Assembly (NCBI GenBank): GCA_034509425.1
Contig: JAVTVJ010000787.1
Span: forward strand, 124,001-188,000
Reading direction: 5' to 3'
DNA length: 64,000 nt
Source of the DNA: Eopsaltria australis
Taxonomy: Eukaryota > Chordata > Aves > Passeriformes > Petroicidae
The translations under genes were made by a program, and so were the position numbers. The notes below the pieces were generated by a model, which made no database searches, had not been told where the DNA came from, and saw only the letters and a program-made list of their open reading frames with translations. Shown here one piece after another: positions 44,621 to 58,084 of this stretch; the stretch's first letter is position 1, and each line of letters begins with the position of its first letter.

Positions 44621-47600
44621 CTCTTCAGTCACTGACCAGGTGTTTGGATGTGTAAACGCCACCAGCCCAGCGCAGGGAGGTGCAGGTGGGGCTTCAGGTT
44701 GTTCTCCCTGCCCAGCAGCACCTTTGAAATGTTCCACACATGGCATTTCCCCAGCCATCTCCTGGTCGTGGCCTCAGGACTGGTGTTTACAGGCCCTTGT
44801 CTGTGTCGTTCCTGGGCTCCTCCTCTTGTTTTTGGCAGTGGGGAGTGTTGAAGGCACGTTCAGTGGGAGCTGCCTGGCTGTGTTTTGCAGGAGCTGAATC
44901 CAAGAGGAAGTGTGTCTGCTGTGGATGAAAATCCCAAGCTGTCTAGACCTCTGTGGCCAGACATCATCTCCCCAGACAGCTTGTAAAATATGAGGCCGTT
45001 TATTAAACACTTCTAGCATTTTCTACTGCCAGACCAGGTCCAAGAACAAAGCCCTTGAGTGGCATCAGAGCAGTCCCTACAAGTGAGAATTCCTTCTCTC
45101 CTGAGCTCTTGCCCTGTCCCAGGGTTTGGTGCTCCAGCAAGAGGGGTTTTCAGTGGAGGAATTGTCCCTCCAGCCCCTGTTCATCCCAAATCTGCAGTGC
45201 AGTGTTGTGTTTGTGTTTGCACCCAGCCCAACCCTGGCTTTGCAGCCCTGGGTGTGCCTGTAGTGATGGGAACTGAGCTCAGGGTCCTGTCCTGAGCTCA
45301 GTGCCCCCAGGGTGCCCCTGGGACAGCCCCAGCACCTCCCTGCATGGCTGGCAGGTGGCACAGAGTGGTGTGGAGCTGTAGGCATGAGGTGTGCAGGGCG
45401 TGCTTGGATGGCTCAGCTCTCTGCCCCAAACCCAGCCTGGTTTAACCTGTGTGTCCAAAGGGATGCTTGGAATGCCTTTGCATCCAAAAAACTCCTGGCC
45501 AGGTGATGGGATCAGCTTTGAAAGGACACCAAAAATCAGTGGGGCTGACTGAAGCACAGGGAGTGTTTGCAGAGGGCACAGAGGGAAGCCAGGAGCTCCC
45601 AGGTGTGCCCATCCCAGTGTGGTTTGGGAGCCTCCCCTGGTGTGTCCGTCCCTCACCGTGGCCACTTTGGCAGGGAGCAGCTGTCCCTGTGTCCCAAAGG
45701 CTGTCCCTGTGTCCCAAAGGCTGTCCCTGTGTCCCAAAGGCTTGTGGAGCTGGGTGGTGGCCCTGCAGGGTGAGGGCAGGCTGGTGCTGTGCAGCCACAG
45801 GCAGCAGTGACCTCGTGCCAGGAGGGCTCTGCCTCCAAAAACAGAACTCAGCAGCAGATTCCCGTGTGGATGGAGCTCCTGATGCCCCTCACTCGTCCTC
45901 CCCAGACAATTCCTGAGTGTTCTCTGCCACCCCCTCCATTCCTGCAGACTCTAAGGAGGAGCAATGCCCATGCAGCATCCCCTGAGAGCCACCCAAGCCT
46001 TGGAAGGGCACTTCAGGTCTTCTTCCTTTGGAGACATTCTGTCTCAATGCACTGAATCTCCTCTCTGGCTGCTTCACACACATCTACCTGCCAGACCCAG
46101 CCCACTGTGAAGGACAGGTCCCAGTGCCACAGCCCCCAGAGCTGTGGCAGCCGTCTGCAGGACGGAGAAAGCACATCCTTGAGTCTCTTCCTCTGCCCAA
46201 AAATCCCGTGGTGGCACTAAAAGTGACACCTTCCCATCTGTCTGTGCCAGACGGGGCTGTGGCATGGGTGCTTGGCTGTGTGGGACTAACGGAGAGCTGG
46301 ACTTAAAATAGGCATGGTCTAGAAAACACTGCAGTTTTCTGCATCCCTCAGCTCTCCTGGGAGCACGAGGAGCTGAGTTGCTGTCAAGTGCTTTGGTTGT
46401 AAACGCCTCTGGCACAATCTGCAGAGTGAGGGCAGAGGCACTGGAGTGACAAGAACGTGTTTAATTTCATGTACGGCTACAAAACGGGGAATCTGATGGA
46501 AAACTCGGCGTGTTCCAAGGGGAAGAGGGGGGAAAGGCACTTGCTAACGTTGACACTGTGAAATGCTGTTGTGCATGTGCATGTGTGCATGTGTGGGTAC
46601 TTAACAAAAATCAGCACGGCGAGGTTTTCAGGCAGCTTGTTGTGATTTTTCACGTTTTCCCCTCTACCTTTCAAGCTACCTCCCAGCCCTTCCCTTCTCC
46701 GTGTCCCATCTCCTGCTGAGGGTCACCCTGTGGATGGCATTTGGTGGGGATGCTGAGCATTTTAGTTGGGAGTTTGGAGTTGGTTGGACAGTGAGAAGTT
46801 CAAATCACAGGGCAGAGCAGAGGAAGCAAAGCATTTATGGACAGTAAAAAGTTAAAATCCATTTTGTGGGTCATTTCCAGCTGTTGCCACCAGCCCATTT
46901 GCTGGAGTTACAGCCCAGAGGGGTGAAGGAGAAAGGAAAAACAAACCTGTGAGATGCAGCACTGCCATGAGGAATCACTTGTGGCTGTGGGGACACAGAA
47001 CAGGGCACTGTGAGCTGCACATCCCCTCCCTAAAGGATCTGCTCTCCTCCCCAGGAAACCCTCAGAGCTGCCTTTCATGAATTAGTGAAGATAATGAGCT
47101 TTTCAGCAGCTGAGGAGCTTCTCCTCTCCATAACATTCTCACTGCCAAAGGCAGAACTCCATGCTGGGTGGTCCAGGTAAACGTGGCTGTTTCACCACTG
47201 CTTGCAGGGTTCCTTCAGTGCTCTAATCCCAGTGTGGACTGGGATCCATCCCATGGCTCCACTGGAGTTTTCAGCAGGGTCAGAGCTCGTGGGCATCACA
47301 CCAGGGTGCAGGGCAGGGGCTGAAGGAGCTGGGGACACAGCAGAGCTTCATCCTTGTGAGCTCTGCCTTGCAGGATCAGCCACACGGGGACTTTCTGCTC
47401 CTGTGATGCCTTTCCCCAAAGCAGGATCCTGCTCTCTTCACTGACTGCTTGAGCATTACCTGGAGCAGCTCCCTCCTGAGCTGAGGGATCTTCATCAGCA
47501 CCAGCTGCTGGTGGAACACAGGGCTTTTCCCACACTCCCTGAAGCTGTGCTTGGAATTTGGGTTAAAGGAAAGGTTCTTTCCCAGGAATCATCACCCAGG

Positions 47601-48721
47601 CTGCAGATCAGCAGTGGTCTGTAAGAGAGAACCTCTTGGAGGGTTTGAGCAGCTGAGGAAACTTCTTGTTACATTTGCCAGGCTGATTTATGTGGATTTA
47701 TCTGAATCCTGGGTCAGGGTTTGAACTCTGCTGCTTCGTTAGCAGTCGTGTCCTCTGATGATGCAATAAATCTGGGGCTGCCTTGGATGTACAAATCCAG
47801 AGTGCTGGAAGTGTCACTGCTGTCTGGTTTGGTTTAGTGGAGTTTATTGTTTTAATGTAAATCATCTTCTTTCCCGCATGTCTGACTCGAGGCTGATTTA
47901 ATGTAGGCCTTTTTTCCATCCTCAAAAATGTTCCATATTTGCAAGCTCTTCACATGCAAGGATTCCACTTTTTTTTTTTTTTAATCTACAGTCACGTTTT
48001 GGCCTTTTTTATTGAAGCTTGTTCAGGAAGGCTTTGCTTCTTGTGATTCTTTGCCCTTCCCAAAGACAGGACACAACCTTGGCCTGTGTTTGCTTCCATA
48101 TGTGTTCCAATCTTCCACTGCTCTCCTGGAAACCTCCCCGAGCTCTCCAAATTTTTCCTGGAATTTACCTCCTTGCTGTCCCTGTGTTAACTCCTGCCAG
48201 CTCCACTGACAAATGTTATTTGCAGAAATTTGGGACTTGGAAGCAAGAAGTCCTCTCTTCCCACAAATCTTTTCCTGAATCTGCGTTCCTGCTGTCTTAA
48301 AACTGATTCAGCAGCATTTCTGCCTTTTCTCTTCTTCTTAAATTCTGCAAGAAATGCCTCTGTGAGCTCTGCAGGAGTGCAGCAGCAGTGCCACTCTGTC
48401 TCCCTGGACATCCCAGTGTCCCCATTGCCACCTCTGCAAACAAACCACAACCCAGACTTGAGTGCCTCATTTTTTTTTGTCGGGAACCTCGTTTTGCCTT
48501 CGTGAAAAAAAAAGAGCAGCAAACGCTTGGTTGATCCATTTCCAGCTCTTTTGTTCCAGTAAACTTCAGGAAGTTTTCACTTGCCTCAACTGCAGCTTCT
48601 ACCTCTGGGGTCAGTCTGGAGCCCTTGCAGAGATCTCGTGCCATGTCCTTTGGTTATTCCAAATAAGGCTGGGAGGGAAGGAGGAAATTTTATCTTTAAG
48701 AGCTGGAATTAGGAAAAACTA
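44621..48721. other. downstream region, no gene recognised
   Basis: No exon or RNA gene is found on either strand. A GGCCGTTTATTAAACAC motif near 44,995 could belong to an unrecognised minus-strand LTR. A 20-bp repeat lies at 45,681-45,740. The rest is unannotated. Confidence 0.4.
45681..45740. repeat. 20-bp repeat, three units
   Basis: CTGTCCCTGTGTCCCAAAGG occurs three times in perfect tandem. Confidence 0.95.
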
Positions 48722-48815
48722 ATGGAAGGTGTTCAAGGAGGAGTCCTGCCCATGGCAGGGGGTTGGAACAAGATGATCTTTAAGGTCCTTTCCAACCCAA
48801 AACCATCCCAGGATT
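48722..48815 (+). mobile_element. CR1 3' end fragment
   Basis: GGAAGGTGTTCAAGGAGG, CATGGCAGGGGGTTGGAACA and CTTTCCAACCCAAAACCATC, then CCAGGATTCC. Confidence 0.88.
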
Positions 48816-49504
48816 CCACGAGGACTGGGGGAAGCACATTGCTCTAGCTGGGGATGGAGCTGACAGTCAGATCCCCCTTTTCCCCAAACTGCCTTTGCTC
48901 TGCTCTTGCAGCTCACTGACTCCAGGCTGAGTGGGCTGGGTTGGGAGATGGAGGCTGATAAAATCACCAGCCTGGCACAGATGGTGTGGCAAACCCACAG
49001 CCTGGCTTGGCCTTTGCTGGTGGAGAATAAATGTGGAATCTCTGATTGCTCTCAAATATTGGCATTCAGGAGCCTTCAAGCAAGGTCACGAGCCAGTGGA
49101 TTTTTGATGCGCTCGCTTTGCAAAATGCTGGAGATGCTTTTGTTCTCCACTCAGAAAGGGACACACAGAAACGAAGGAATGAATATACAGATAGGTGCAG
49201 CCAGATCAGGGCTTCTGTAAGAGCCAGAAGTCCGTGGAAGGTTTAAAAGAGAAATAGATTTTGATTCATGGTTCTGGCAGAGGTAAACCACAACGATCAA
49301 AATTTCATGCCCTTCAATCAGGAAAGCTGTGAGAAAGGTGAGAAAGCAGCAGTGGCTGTTTCTGACAGCAGCAGCTCCAAGGCAGGGGAGGCAGAATATT
49401 CCTTGGCACGAAGCTCAGTGATTGGAGGGTGGAACATGGATAACCCAGCATCAGATGGATTGATAGGAAAAGGGGGAATTACTCCTTAAAGCCAAAGGAG
49501 GATA
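48816..49504. other. intergenic stretch with an unassigned 73-codon frame
   Basis: A + strand frame at 49,268-49,489 has mixed, non-repetitive composition but no splice sites, family resemblance or Kozak support. I do not call it a gene. Confidence 0.3.
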
Positions 49505-49735
49505 AGTTTAGATTGGATTTTAGGAAGAAATTCTTCCCTGTGAGAGTGGGAAGGCACAGATTTCCCAGAGAAGCTGTGGCTGCTCCAACCCTGGAAGTGT
49601 CCAAGGCCAGGTTGGATGGGGCTTGGAACAACCTTGGATAGTGGAAGGTGTCCCTGCCCATGGCAGGGGGTGGGATGGGATGGGCTTTAAAGTTTCTTTC
49701 CAACCCAAAATATTCTGGAATTCTGTGATTCAAAA
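49505..49735 (+). mobile_element. CR1 LINE 3' fragment
   Basis: GGATTTTAGGAAGAAATTCT, GTCCAAGGCCAGGTTGGATG, GTGTCCCTGCCCATGGCAGG and terminal GGAATTCTGTGATTC. Confidence 0.92.
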
Positions 49736-52104
49736 GGTGGGCAAACTTTTTAAAAACTGGACAAACTTTTAAAAGAATCATCTTGACACCAAAATACCTC
49801 TTCCAGTTTTTCTGGGTCACGGATGCCTGGGGGCACGGGGTGTGGAACAGGATTCCTGCAGAAATTCTTTTATCCCATCGTATTCTTGGGGCTGACACAT
49901 TCTGCATCTCTTAAAAGCCCAAACACTCCATCAAGCATCGTTGATTTTCCATTCTCACTCTTTCTGGGGAAGGATTTCAGTGTGCAGCCAGAGGGCTTCC
50001 CATGTCAGAGGAAACCACTTGCTTCCTCCTCCCAATTCCTTGTGCATCCCAAGGCATCCCTGGGGCTCAGAGCTGCAGTGGGACATCAGTGCCTCAAAAA
50101 AAAAGCACAAAAAGGGAGGTTCACTGGCTCATCCATCATGTGTTGGATGTTGAAGCTCTCTGTGGAAGCATTCTTACCTCAAGCCTTCTTTCATGACCCA
50201 GAGAACCTTAGGAGTGCTGGGTATGGGAGATCCCTGTCCTTCCCTCCCTCTGCTCTGGGGTGGTTTCTGACAGTGAGATTTGTCCCTCTGCTTTGGCTGG
50301 CTCAGCCTTGGGATCTGCTGGTTGGTTGGGAGCCTGACCAGGAGTCCAAATGGGTGTGTCAGAGCTGCCTCAAGGGTGAAAATGCAGGAAAGGAGACTGG
50401 GGCAAGCTTCTAAAATGGGCAAAAAGCTCTTGGTGCAGTGGAACAATTCAGGGTGAGTGCAAGGAAATCCCAGAGAGGCCCCAGAGCAGTGCTGGGTGTT
50501 CCAGGACAAGATCCAGGCAGGGATTAAGTGCAAGGTTCACTTCTGAGTGCTGGCCCAGCTCTGAAGATGAATTTGTTCTTTATGTCCAGGCATTAAAACC
50601 CTTCTGTTTCTTGGTCTGCCTTGATGGCACGAGTGAAAAGCTGAAGTGATGAGTGAAAAGCTCTTTGACACGGGCAGGGATTTGTGTCCCCCTGCAGAGC
50701 AGCCCAGGAATGTGGGAGAAGGCTCAGGCTGGAGCTGAAAGGTCCCAGGCTGTGCCTTCCTGGCCCCTGCAGACCCTTGTGATCTCCAGGAGGCACTGAT
50801 GGGTTTAGGAGATCTCTGATGGTTCTTTTTCCCTCTGGAAATCCCAACTTCTGTGTCCAGGATCCCAGGAGCATTGGGATCATAGGAAAATCCCAGCTTT
50901 TAGTGAAGGGCAGTCCAACCCTCAGTGAGGCAGCCAAGGTTCAGGGCTGGGGGTTTCATCTTGGCCAGCCCAGCTCCCAGTGACCACTGTGTCCATTCCC
51001 ACCCTACCTGAGCACCTCCCCGTGTGTCCTGGAGCCCAGCCCAGGCTTTCCACAGGGCTGAAGTGCAGAGAAATAAAGTTCAGATTGCAGGAGTTCCCAA
51101 AATTCTCCAGGCTTCTGGAGTGAGGATTTGCTCAGGGCGAGGCCATCAGGTGTGGCTGAGTCCCTCAGGTCTGTAACAAAACCCAAAACCCACTGCCCAT
51201 CCATCCTCCAAGCTCCAGAGTTTTCTTTCAAGCTGTTTGACAGTGAAGGCAAGTGATTCATCCCAGCTCCCCCTGCCCAGGATTGGCCATGGGCAGAGGC
51301 ACAGACAAGTGTGGTCATCCCTGTCCCATCCAACAGTGGGATCTGAGCAGTGAAAAGCCTGGTTTGAGCAGGGGGGGCAGGAATGACTCCCTGGAGGGTG
51401 AGGGAGGTGGGGACACAAAGCAGGAGCTGCAGTCTGTGGATGTCCTGACGAGGAGAGCAATCCCTGGTGCGTCATCCTGCATCATCCAGGCTCTCCTGCC
51501 CCAGTCCTGGCTTCTCTCCTCCCCTCTTTAGGATGGTTCTCCAAGACTCCACATCACAGGACATCCCCTGCCATCCTGCTGGAGCTGGAGGGGGAGAAAT
51601 CAAGGCTCAGAGATGGGGACTTGCATCTGCTTCTTCTTTTGTGGGTCCATAGCCCCTGCACTGGAGGAGCTTTCTGCTGGGCGCCCTCCTCCAGTGACTT
51701 CTCCATTCACTTTTCAGCCTGTGGCTCTTGCACCTTTGTCTTTGTCATTGCTTGTCCTTCACCTTCAGCCCTCTCTCTCTGCTGTTTCTCTGCCCTCTGT
51801 CTCCTCCTCACTGTGGAAGGGCTGGATGGTTTGTTCAGGTTTGGGTCATTGCCAGGGATTCCCTTCCTTGGAGCTGGCTCAGCTCATCTCTGCAGGGAAC
51901 CTCTGCTTAGCTACATCTCTTCCCACGGAAAAAAATCCCAAAAAATCCCCCCTTTGCCTCCCTTTCTTTCTGGAAACATCCATCTCACATCACAGATCTG
52001 CCTGGATAAAGCAGTAGAAAGCTGTGAGGAAGCAGGTGTGGTGTGTCAGGATCCCTGGCCACATTCCCAAGGGATGGTTCAGGGAGAAGGGTCCAGCCCT
52101 GCCT
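49736..52104. other. intergenic, nothing recognised
   Basis: Mixed-composition sequence without exon, RNA or clear repeat on either strand. Confidence 0.4.
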
Positions 52105-52121
52105 CTTGCCACAGGTGCAGG

Positions 52122-52202
52122 AGCATCAGTGTGAGGAGCATCAGTGTGACATCCATCAGTGTGAGGGCTCAGTGTGACATCCATCAGTGTGAGGGCTCAG
52201 TT
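52122..52202. repeat. short CATCAGTGTGA repeat
   Basis: CATCAGTGTGA(GG) units recur, ending with two copies of a 31-32-bp composite containing CAGTGTGACATCCATCAGTG. Confidence 0.85.
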
Positions 52203-54839
52203 TGTATCCCCAGCTTTGCTTTGGGGATCTTTGCTGACCCTGCCGTGCTGTTTGGGTTGGGTGTGAGCTCACTCTGCCCAGGGAGTGCTTTGAGGCCCTG
52301 CTTTGAGGCTGGGGAGCTTGGGGATGTTCCAGCCCCTGGAGCTGGAGCTGAGGTGTCACAGTTCTTGCTGGATAAAAGAGCCCAGGCATGTCCCAAATCA
52401 AGGCATGACCCTTCTCACTTCCCCAAGCCATGGTCTGATAGCATGAGGGGGAGTTTGGGAGCTCAGAGATCTCCTCAGGATGAGCTGGGCACAGGAATCC
52501 AAACCTCCTTGCTGTGCCATCATCTTCCCTGGGCTTCTGAGGAGCTGAAGAGCCAACTCCATGCTCCCATTCCAAAAGACTCCTTGCAGGGCAGATCTTT
52601 TCCTGGCTCAGACAAATCCCAAGAAGGTCCCAGAGGGAAGGGAGGGCTGGCAGGGTGGCAGTGAGATGGTGGCAGGGAATTCTCTTGTCCATCAGGGTTC
52701 CTGTGATCCACTCATGAGGTCCTCCCACAGGATGTGGTGCGACAGCATCTGTTGGAAAATGTCCTTCCCTGGAAGATTTGTGGAGGAGCTGCCAGTGGCC
52801 CAGGGGAGGTTTGCAAGGAGAGGAGGCTTTGCCAGGCTCTGATCTCTGGAAGGAGCTGGAGAATGGGATGGGGAATTGGGAGTGAATCCTTCAGCCACCC
52901 AAAGATAAGAGTGTCAACACTTTATCCTGTCCTCCCAACGCCAGCATCCACCAGCTGGGCTCCAAGGTGTCCCCAGCCCTGGCTTCCTGCTCTTCCTCCG
53001 TGACCCTGTGGACAACAGAACACTTTTTCATGACAGTATTTGTAAATTTTTTTTATTTTTATTTTTTTTTTAAATTGTGAATGGGGAGATAGTGTGCAGG
53101 TCCTTGTTACACAGGGATGTGTCTTCCATTCAGCCCAGGGCTTCCCTGGCTTTTGTCAGATGTCTTTCGATGTTACTGAGGGAAATAAAAAAAAAAAAGA
53201 ATAAATAAATAAATAAATCAGATGTATTTATAAAGGAAACAGAAACCTGCTGCTCCAATGCCTTTGTAGGAGTATTTTTAACAAAACATTTTTTCAAAAT
53301 AAATGTGAATTGTAAAGTTTGAAGCATTTGCTCGTGGCTTTCCTTTCTGGGTGCTTTGTCCAATTTTTCCTCCTTCCCGATAATCCTGCTTGGGGGTGTA
53401 AATATGAAGGGAAAGAAGCAAGAGGGATATTGATTTCTGAAAAAGGGGAAAACATGCCCAGAACTTGTTTAGTGCCTGGTAAGTGACTGCAAGATAAACA
53501 GATACCATTGTTACCCTGCTTAAAACCATTTAGTCTGGATAATTAATTGACAAGTGTAGCAATAAATGATCCACTCTGTTTGTCACTCACTTCTTCTTCG
53601 GTTAAAATGTGCTGCAAATTTTTATGTGCACACAGAAGTATTTTAGCTTCGAACTTCAGTGATGATTTTCCTTTTCTTCATTGTTCGTGGAGGTATCAAT
53701 GCTCAATGGATTGACAAGCAATTGTAAAGAGGAGAAGGAAATTCAAGGCATTTCAGTGTCTAAGCAACCACCCCCCAGCTTGAACCCGTGTTGGGAATAA
53801 ATCACAGCTGTGTTCATGGGAATCTTGTTCCCTTGACAATCCTGTGGGTAAAAACTAAAAAAAACTTTAAAAAAAGCCAAAAAAAACCCCCTAAAAATAA
53901 AAAAATAAAACTAAAACAACCTAAATAAAAAAGGAAAAAGGAAAATCATGTAAAGAATTCTTGTAAATCAGCGAAAGGATCAAGCCCTGTGGAAATGAAT
54001 TTTATTTTATTCTAATTACTACCCACAAATTCTTCTCTGCAGTGATCTTTTAACCCTAAAAGAGCCCCCATCAAGAGAACTCTCAGATGATTGATATCAA
54101 TAATGCAGTGAACAGCCTGCACAGACCATTGGCTGTCATAATCCAACGTTCAGCTGCAATAAAGAGTTCAGCTCATAAGGAGAGAACATCAATAATTTAG
54201 TTCACAGTCACAGATCTGCGTGTCTGCTTCTGTCACCCTCCTGCTTCTTTTCCGAAGGGAAAAGGAATTTCTGCGTGGATTTGTCAGGAGAAGCTTGGGT
54301 TTGATGTTTGTAACTGAGGCAAATATTCCTGGAGTTCTAAGACACTGGTGTGCAGCTGGAGCTGGGGCACAGGAGCTGGGAGTGCTCCTGGATCTGTGGG
54401 AGCATCTCTGAACCTGCCAGCTCCCAGCTCTGCTCAGGACCAGGACACACAGCCCCGAAATGTCAGCAGGAGAGGCAGATGGGAAGCCTTGGACTGAAAC
54501 CAGTGAGCCCAGCAAGGCTTTTGTTTGGCTGTGGACCAGCCCCAGTCCTTCTGGCACCGCTCAGCTGGGTGCAGCTGAGCAGGGCATATGTTTTTTTTCC
54601 TTTTTTGTGGGGTTCTGGAAAGGCCCTAAGGGTGTCTGGAGAGGGAGGGAGCCTCATTTCCTGCAGGGACAGCTCCTCCTGAGAGCTCTTGGTGGGCAGC
54701 AAGGGGTACAAGTCACAGGAGGAGCAGGAGGAATGGGAAAAAAGGATTCCTGAGGGGAAGCAGGTCATTCTGAGCTGTAGGGAAGAGGGTGCAGCTGATG
54801 TTCACCCTCCCTGACACCGACCCCAGAACAAGCACAGAG
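52203..54839. other. intergenic, AT-rich part from 53.0 kb
   Basis: T-rich and AAATA-rich runs (53,046-53,075; 53,186-53,222; 53,855-53,935) alternate with unique AT-rich sequence. 53,520-53,760 and 54,000-54,190 are non-repetitive and could be conserved noncoding DNA. No gene is seen. Confidence 0.35.
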
Positions 54840-55735
54840 GAGGGTCTAGGAAGGCAGTAAAGGCATTTATTGCCCTGAATTAAATTAAGGGCATTTATTG
54901 CCCTGAATTAAATTAAAGCTCACCTCCCACACTACTGAACACTTCATTTTATGAGGGAGCAGAGTTGTCTTCATCTAGGGTTAAGACCTGATCTCTGTCG
55001 GAAACCTATTGAAGAGATGATGGGGATCATCTTCCATCATTCTTTGTGTGCCTTTGGGCACTTCCAGCTCAAGGAAGCCACATCTCCAGCAATGGTGGTG
55101 CCAGGTTGGCACCTCCTCCTGTGTTGGGGAAGATGAAATAGGAAAGTCTTATCAATATGATTACCTGGCAGAAGATGCTGAGAGTGTAGAAACTCGAAGC
55201 GAGATTGAAATGAAGACAAGCTTTGAGATCCCAAACCCCAGCTCCTGAACAACTGGAAAACAATGGCATGGCCACTGCAGGTGATCCCCTTGGATTAAAC
55301 AATCCCCTCTGCTTGCAGACAGGCCCAAGGCTCAGAGCAGACCCCACCACCCTGGCAGAGGCTCCAAAGAGCAGCTTTTAGGGTTTAAAATACAACACTG
55401 TATGGTAATGCAATAGTTCTCATAGGCTGGATGCAAATGGTGTAAGATTTGTAGTTTGTTCTGGATTGGTGAATGAAAATCAGAATATTCAGCACAGAAG
55501 ATGATTTATGGGATTGTAAGTGACAAGCTCGCTCTCTTAGCTCTTCTCCTTTCTTCTCTTTGATCTCTTCTCTCCTCTCTCTCCTCTCTGCCCTGCTCCA
55601 GGCTGTGTCTGGCAGTCCCCAGCAGCTCTCCCACACCCACGCCCTTTCACAATGAACCTCACGCTCTGAGACCCAACTCCAGACATCTCCCGTCTGTCCC
55701 GACCGTCCCAAACCCACCCTCAAATTCTACACTTC
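54840..55735 (-). mobile_element. possible retroelement remnant
   Basis: A perfect double copy of GGCATTTATTGCCCTGAATT-type units (28 bp) at 54,862-54,916 gives two AATAAA motifs on the minus strand. The upstream (minus-strand) side ends at 55,692-55,719 with the 27 bp shared with 15,082-15,108. The combination suggests an LTR-containing element, but the family is not identified and boundaries are guesses. Confidence 0.3.
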
Positions 55736-56511
55736 AGGGTCCTCTCTGTGCAAAAGGAAGTGTGGGAGGTCAGTTCCAGTTTGGAACTTTTGGCTCTGAA
55801 GTTGCACCAATATCTGCAGCTCTGGGTAGCAGAAAGGATTCCTCCCTCGCTGGCGTATGCATCATCCTGACTGAATATTTTATGTTTGCTTACCCATTTC
55901 ACTCCTGTGGGTTTGGATGGAATATTTCTCTCTGATTTCATGTCAGCATTCCTTTAATTTACTGCTGAAAGCAACGATTCCTGCGTTGTTTGGCCGATAA
56001 ATTTCCTTTCTGCTGTGTTTGTGTCTTACACCGCCTTAGACCCCGCATGAAATTTTAATTTCTCTTTGCTTAGCTCTGGGTTTGCTTTCTCCCTCAGCAC
56101 AATGCAGTGAAGTCTTTGTAGCTCTGCTCCTCCACACAGCATTGATGTTGACTTCCCATGCAATTTCCTGCTTGTTTGTGTGCCTCTGCCTGGCTTTTTC
56201 CTTATCTGGTGCTAGTCAGAGCTGTAAAAAAAAAAAAAAAAAATAAATGTCTGCCTTTTTGGAATGTGCTGGTGTCATAAATGTATAAAATCTGATATTT
56301 TGAGGCACTGCTTCTATTGTGCTTTCTTCCCTTGGCTTTTTCTGGTCTGCAGGCTCCTGTATAATAGTTGATTTTCCAATGATTATTATTAGAGACAAGG
56401 CATTTTTCTTAAGGCACTTCATATCCATTGTCTGCAGTGCTCCTTCTTTGCATACTTATCTCCCTTCTTGTATTTGCTTTCTCACACTTTTGACACTTTT
56501 TTTTGCTGCAT
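55736..56511. other. intergenic, nothing recognised
   Basis: AT-rich unique sequence with an A-run at 56,226-56,243. Confidence 0.4.
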
Positions 56512-56745
56512 AGAATCCCAGAATGGTTTGGGTTGGAAGGGACATCAAAGCTCATCCATTCCCACCCCTGCCATGGGCAGAGACACCTTCCACTATCCCA
56601 GATTCCTCCAAGCCCTGTCCAACCTGGCCTTGGACACTTCCAGGGATCCAGAGGCAGCCACAGCTGCTCTGGGCACCCTGTGCCAGGGCCTCCCCACCCT
56701 CACAGAGAGCAAATTCCTTCCTAACACCCAATATTTCCTCTCCAT
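56512..56745 (-). mobile_element. CR1 3' fragment
   Basis: TAGAATCCCAGAATGGTTTG, CATCAAAGCTCATCC, CACCTTCCACTATCCCAGAT, then CACTTCCAGGGATCCAGAGG and GGGCCTCCCCACCCTCACAG. Confidence 0.92.
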
Positions 56746-58084
56746 CCTGTGCTCTCCCACCTCAGCCACCCCTCTGCCACCAAGAGAAGTCAGCGAGAGC
56801 CTCGGTTCTTCTCATCAAGGCCTTGGTTGTTCTCATCAAGGCTTTTTTTATTCTTTATCCTTTGCTTTCAGGGCATTCAGCAGCCAAACCAAACACAAAG
56901 GAGCATCTTGGCTCATTGCTGGGCCAGTTCCACCCTTTCCATGATGTTTTTGCTCAGGGACAGGCCAAGTGCACTTGAGTTTCCTACAACCTCCAGCAGC
57001 TTCAGGAGCTGTAACTCCTTCCCAATGCACTTGGAGTAGCAAAACACCATCAAAACTTTGGCTCTTCAGCTCTTCCCAGGCACATTTTGCAAGGGAATAT
57101 GCAATTTCCATGTGCTGAATATGAATTCCCATATGTTCCCAGTGCTGTGAGACACGCTGGGATGGGAATGGGGAGCAAGGACTGCACCCACAGGACTTGT
57201 CCTCCATGCAGGATGCTCAGCCAAAGGCTGCCTCAGTGTGTTTCTGCTGGAAAACGGGGTCCTTTTTAGCTTTTTCAGTTATTTTGCTAAAAAGGACCCT
57301 GGAGGTGAAAGATGTGTCCTGCCAGCTGTAAGTTCTTGGCCTCTTGGGCTGACGGGGTGATGCTGTTTGGTTTCTGCCTTTTTCCTTTTCTATGTTCTCT
57401 GCACTCTTTGCACATATCTTTGTAGCTCTGTTCCTATTGTATTCATAGCTGGTTTTCCCAGTGCTTTTCCAGGGCCTTTCCCTAAGCAGAAAGACAAAAC
57501 AAATCCCAGAGCTCCAAGCCCAGGGGGTGCAAGGCCCTGTCCTATCTCGGTTCTTCCTGGGAACCAAGGCCCAGAACAACTCTGAGGCTCATTTTCATCA
57601 ACAAAGCCCAGCCAGTGCTGAGAGGGGCTCCAGAGAAGGGGCTGGACCTGGGTGGGAATTGAATCACCACTTGTCCTCCTAATTGGTGCTTTTAATCAAT
57701 TATTCTAATTTCTTAAAAGCTATAAATACATACTCACCCCTGGAGGGGGTGGGCTTTTATGGACACCTTTCCATAACTGCTCCTGAAGACCTTCAAAGTA
57801 AAGATCCCCTTTTATATCCCCTCCTTACTAAAATGATCTCGAGATTCTCTTCCAGGCTGGGGGAAAAGGCAACAAGAGAAGCAGAAGAAACTTTCAGGGA
57901 AAAGCCATCCCTCTTCCATGTGATCCCATTGTCCAGAGAGCTCAGTGGGGTGGTGGAAGGGGTTCAGGTCCAGTCCCCACCTCAGGTCAGGCTGGGACCC
58001 CAAATGGGGACATCCCCCCTCCACAGGGCTGCAGCACCCCCTCAGAAATGACCCTTTCCCAACTCCAACCAGAGTCTCTGAGGC
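56746..58084. other. intergenic, possible LTR-like patch at 57.7-57.9 kb
   Basis: CTATAAATACATACTC at about 57,719 followed by GTAAAGATCCCCTTTTATAT near 57,800 resembles LTR promoter and poly(A) text, without definable ends. Nothing else is recognised. Confidence 0.3.

Noticed and set aside
46790..46815. GTTCAAATC resembling a tRNA T-loop
   Set aside because: No matching acceptor stem, anticodon arm or A-box upstream.
49268..49489. 73-codon + frame with ordinary composition
   Set aside because: No homologue recognised, no splice or promoter context; length is within chance expectation.
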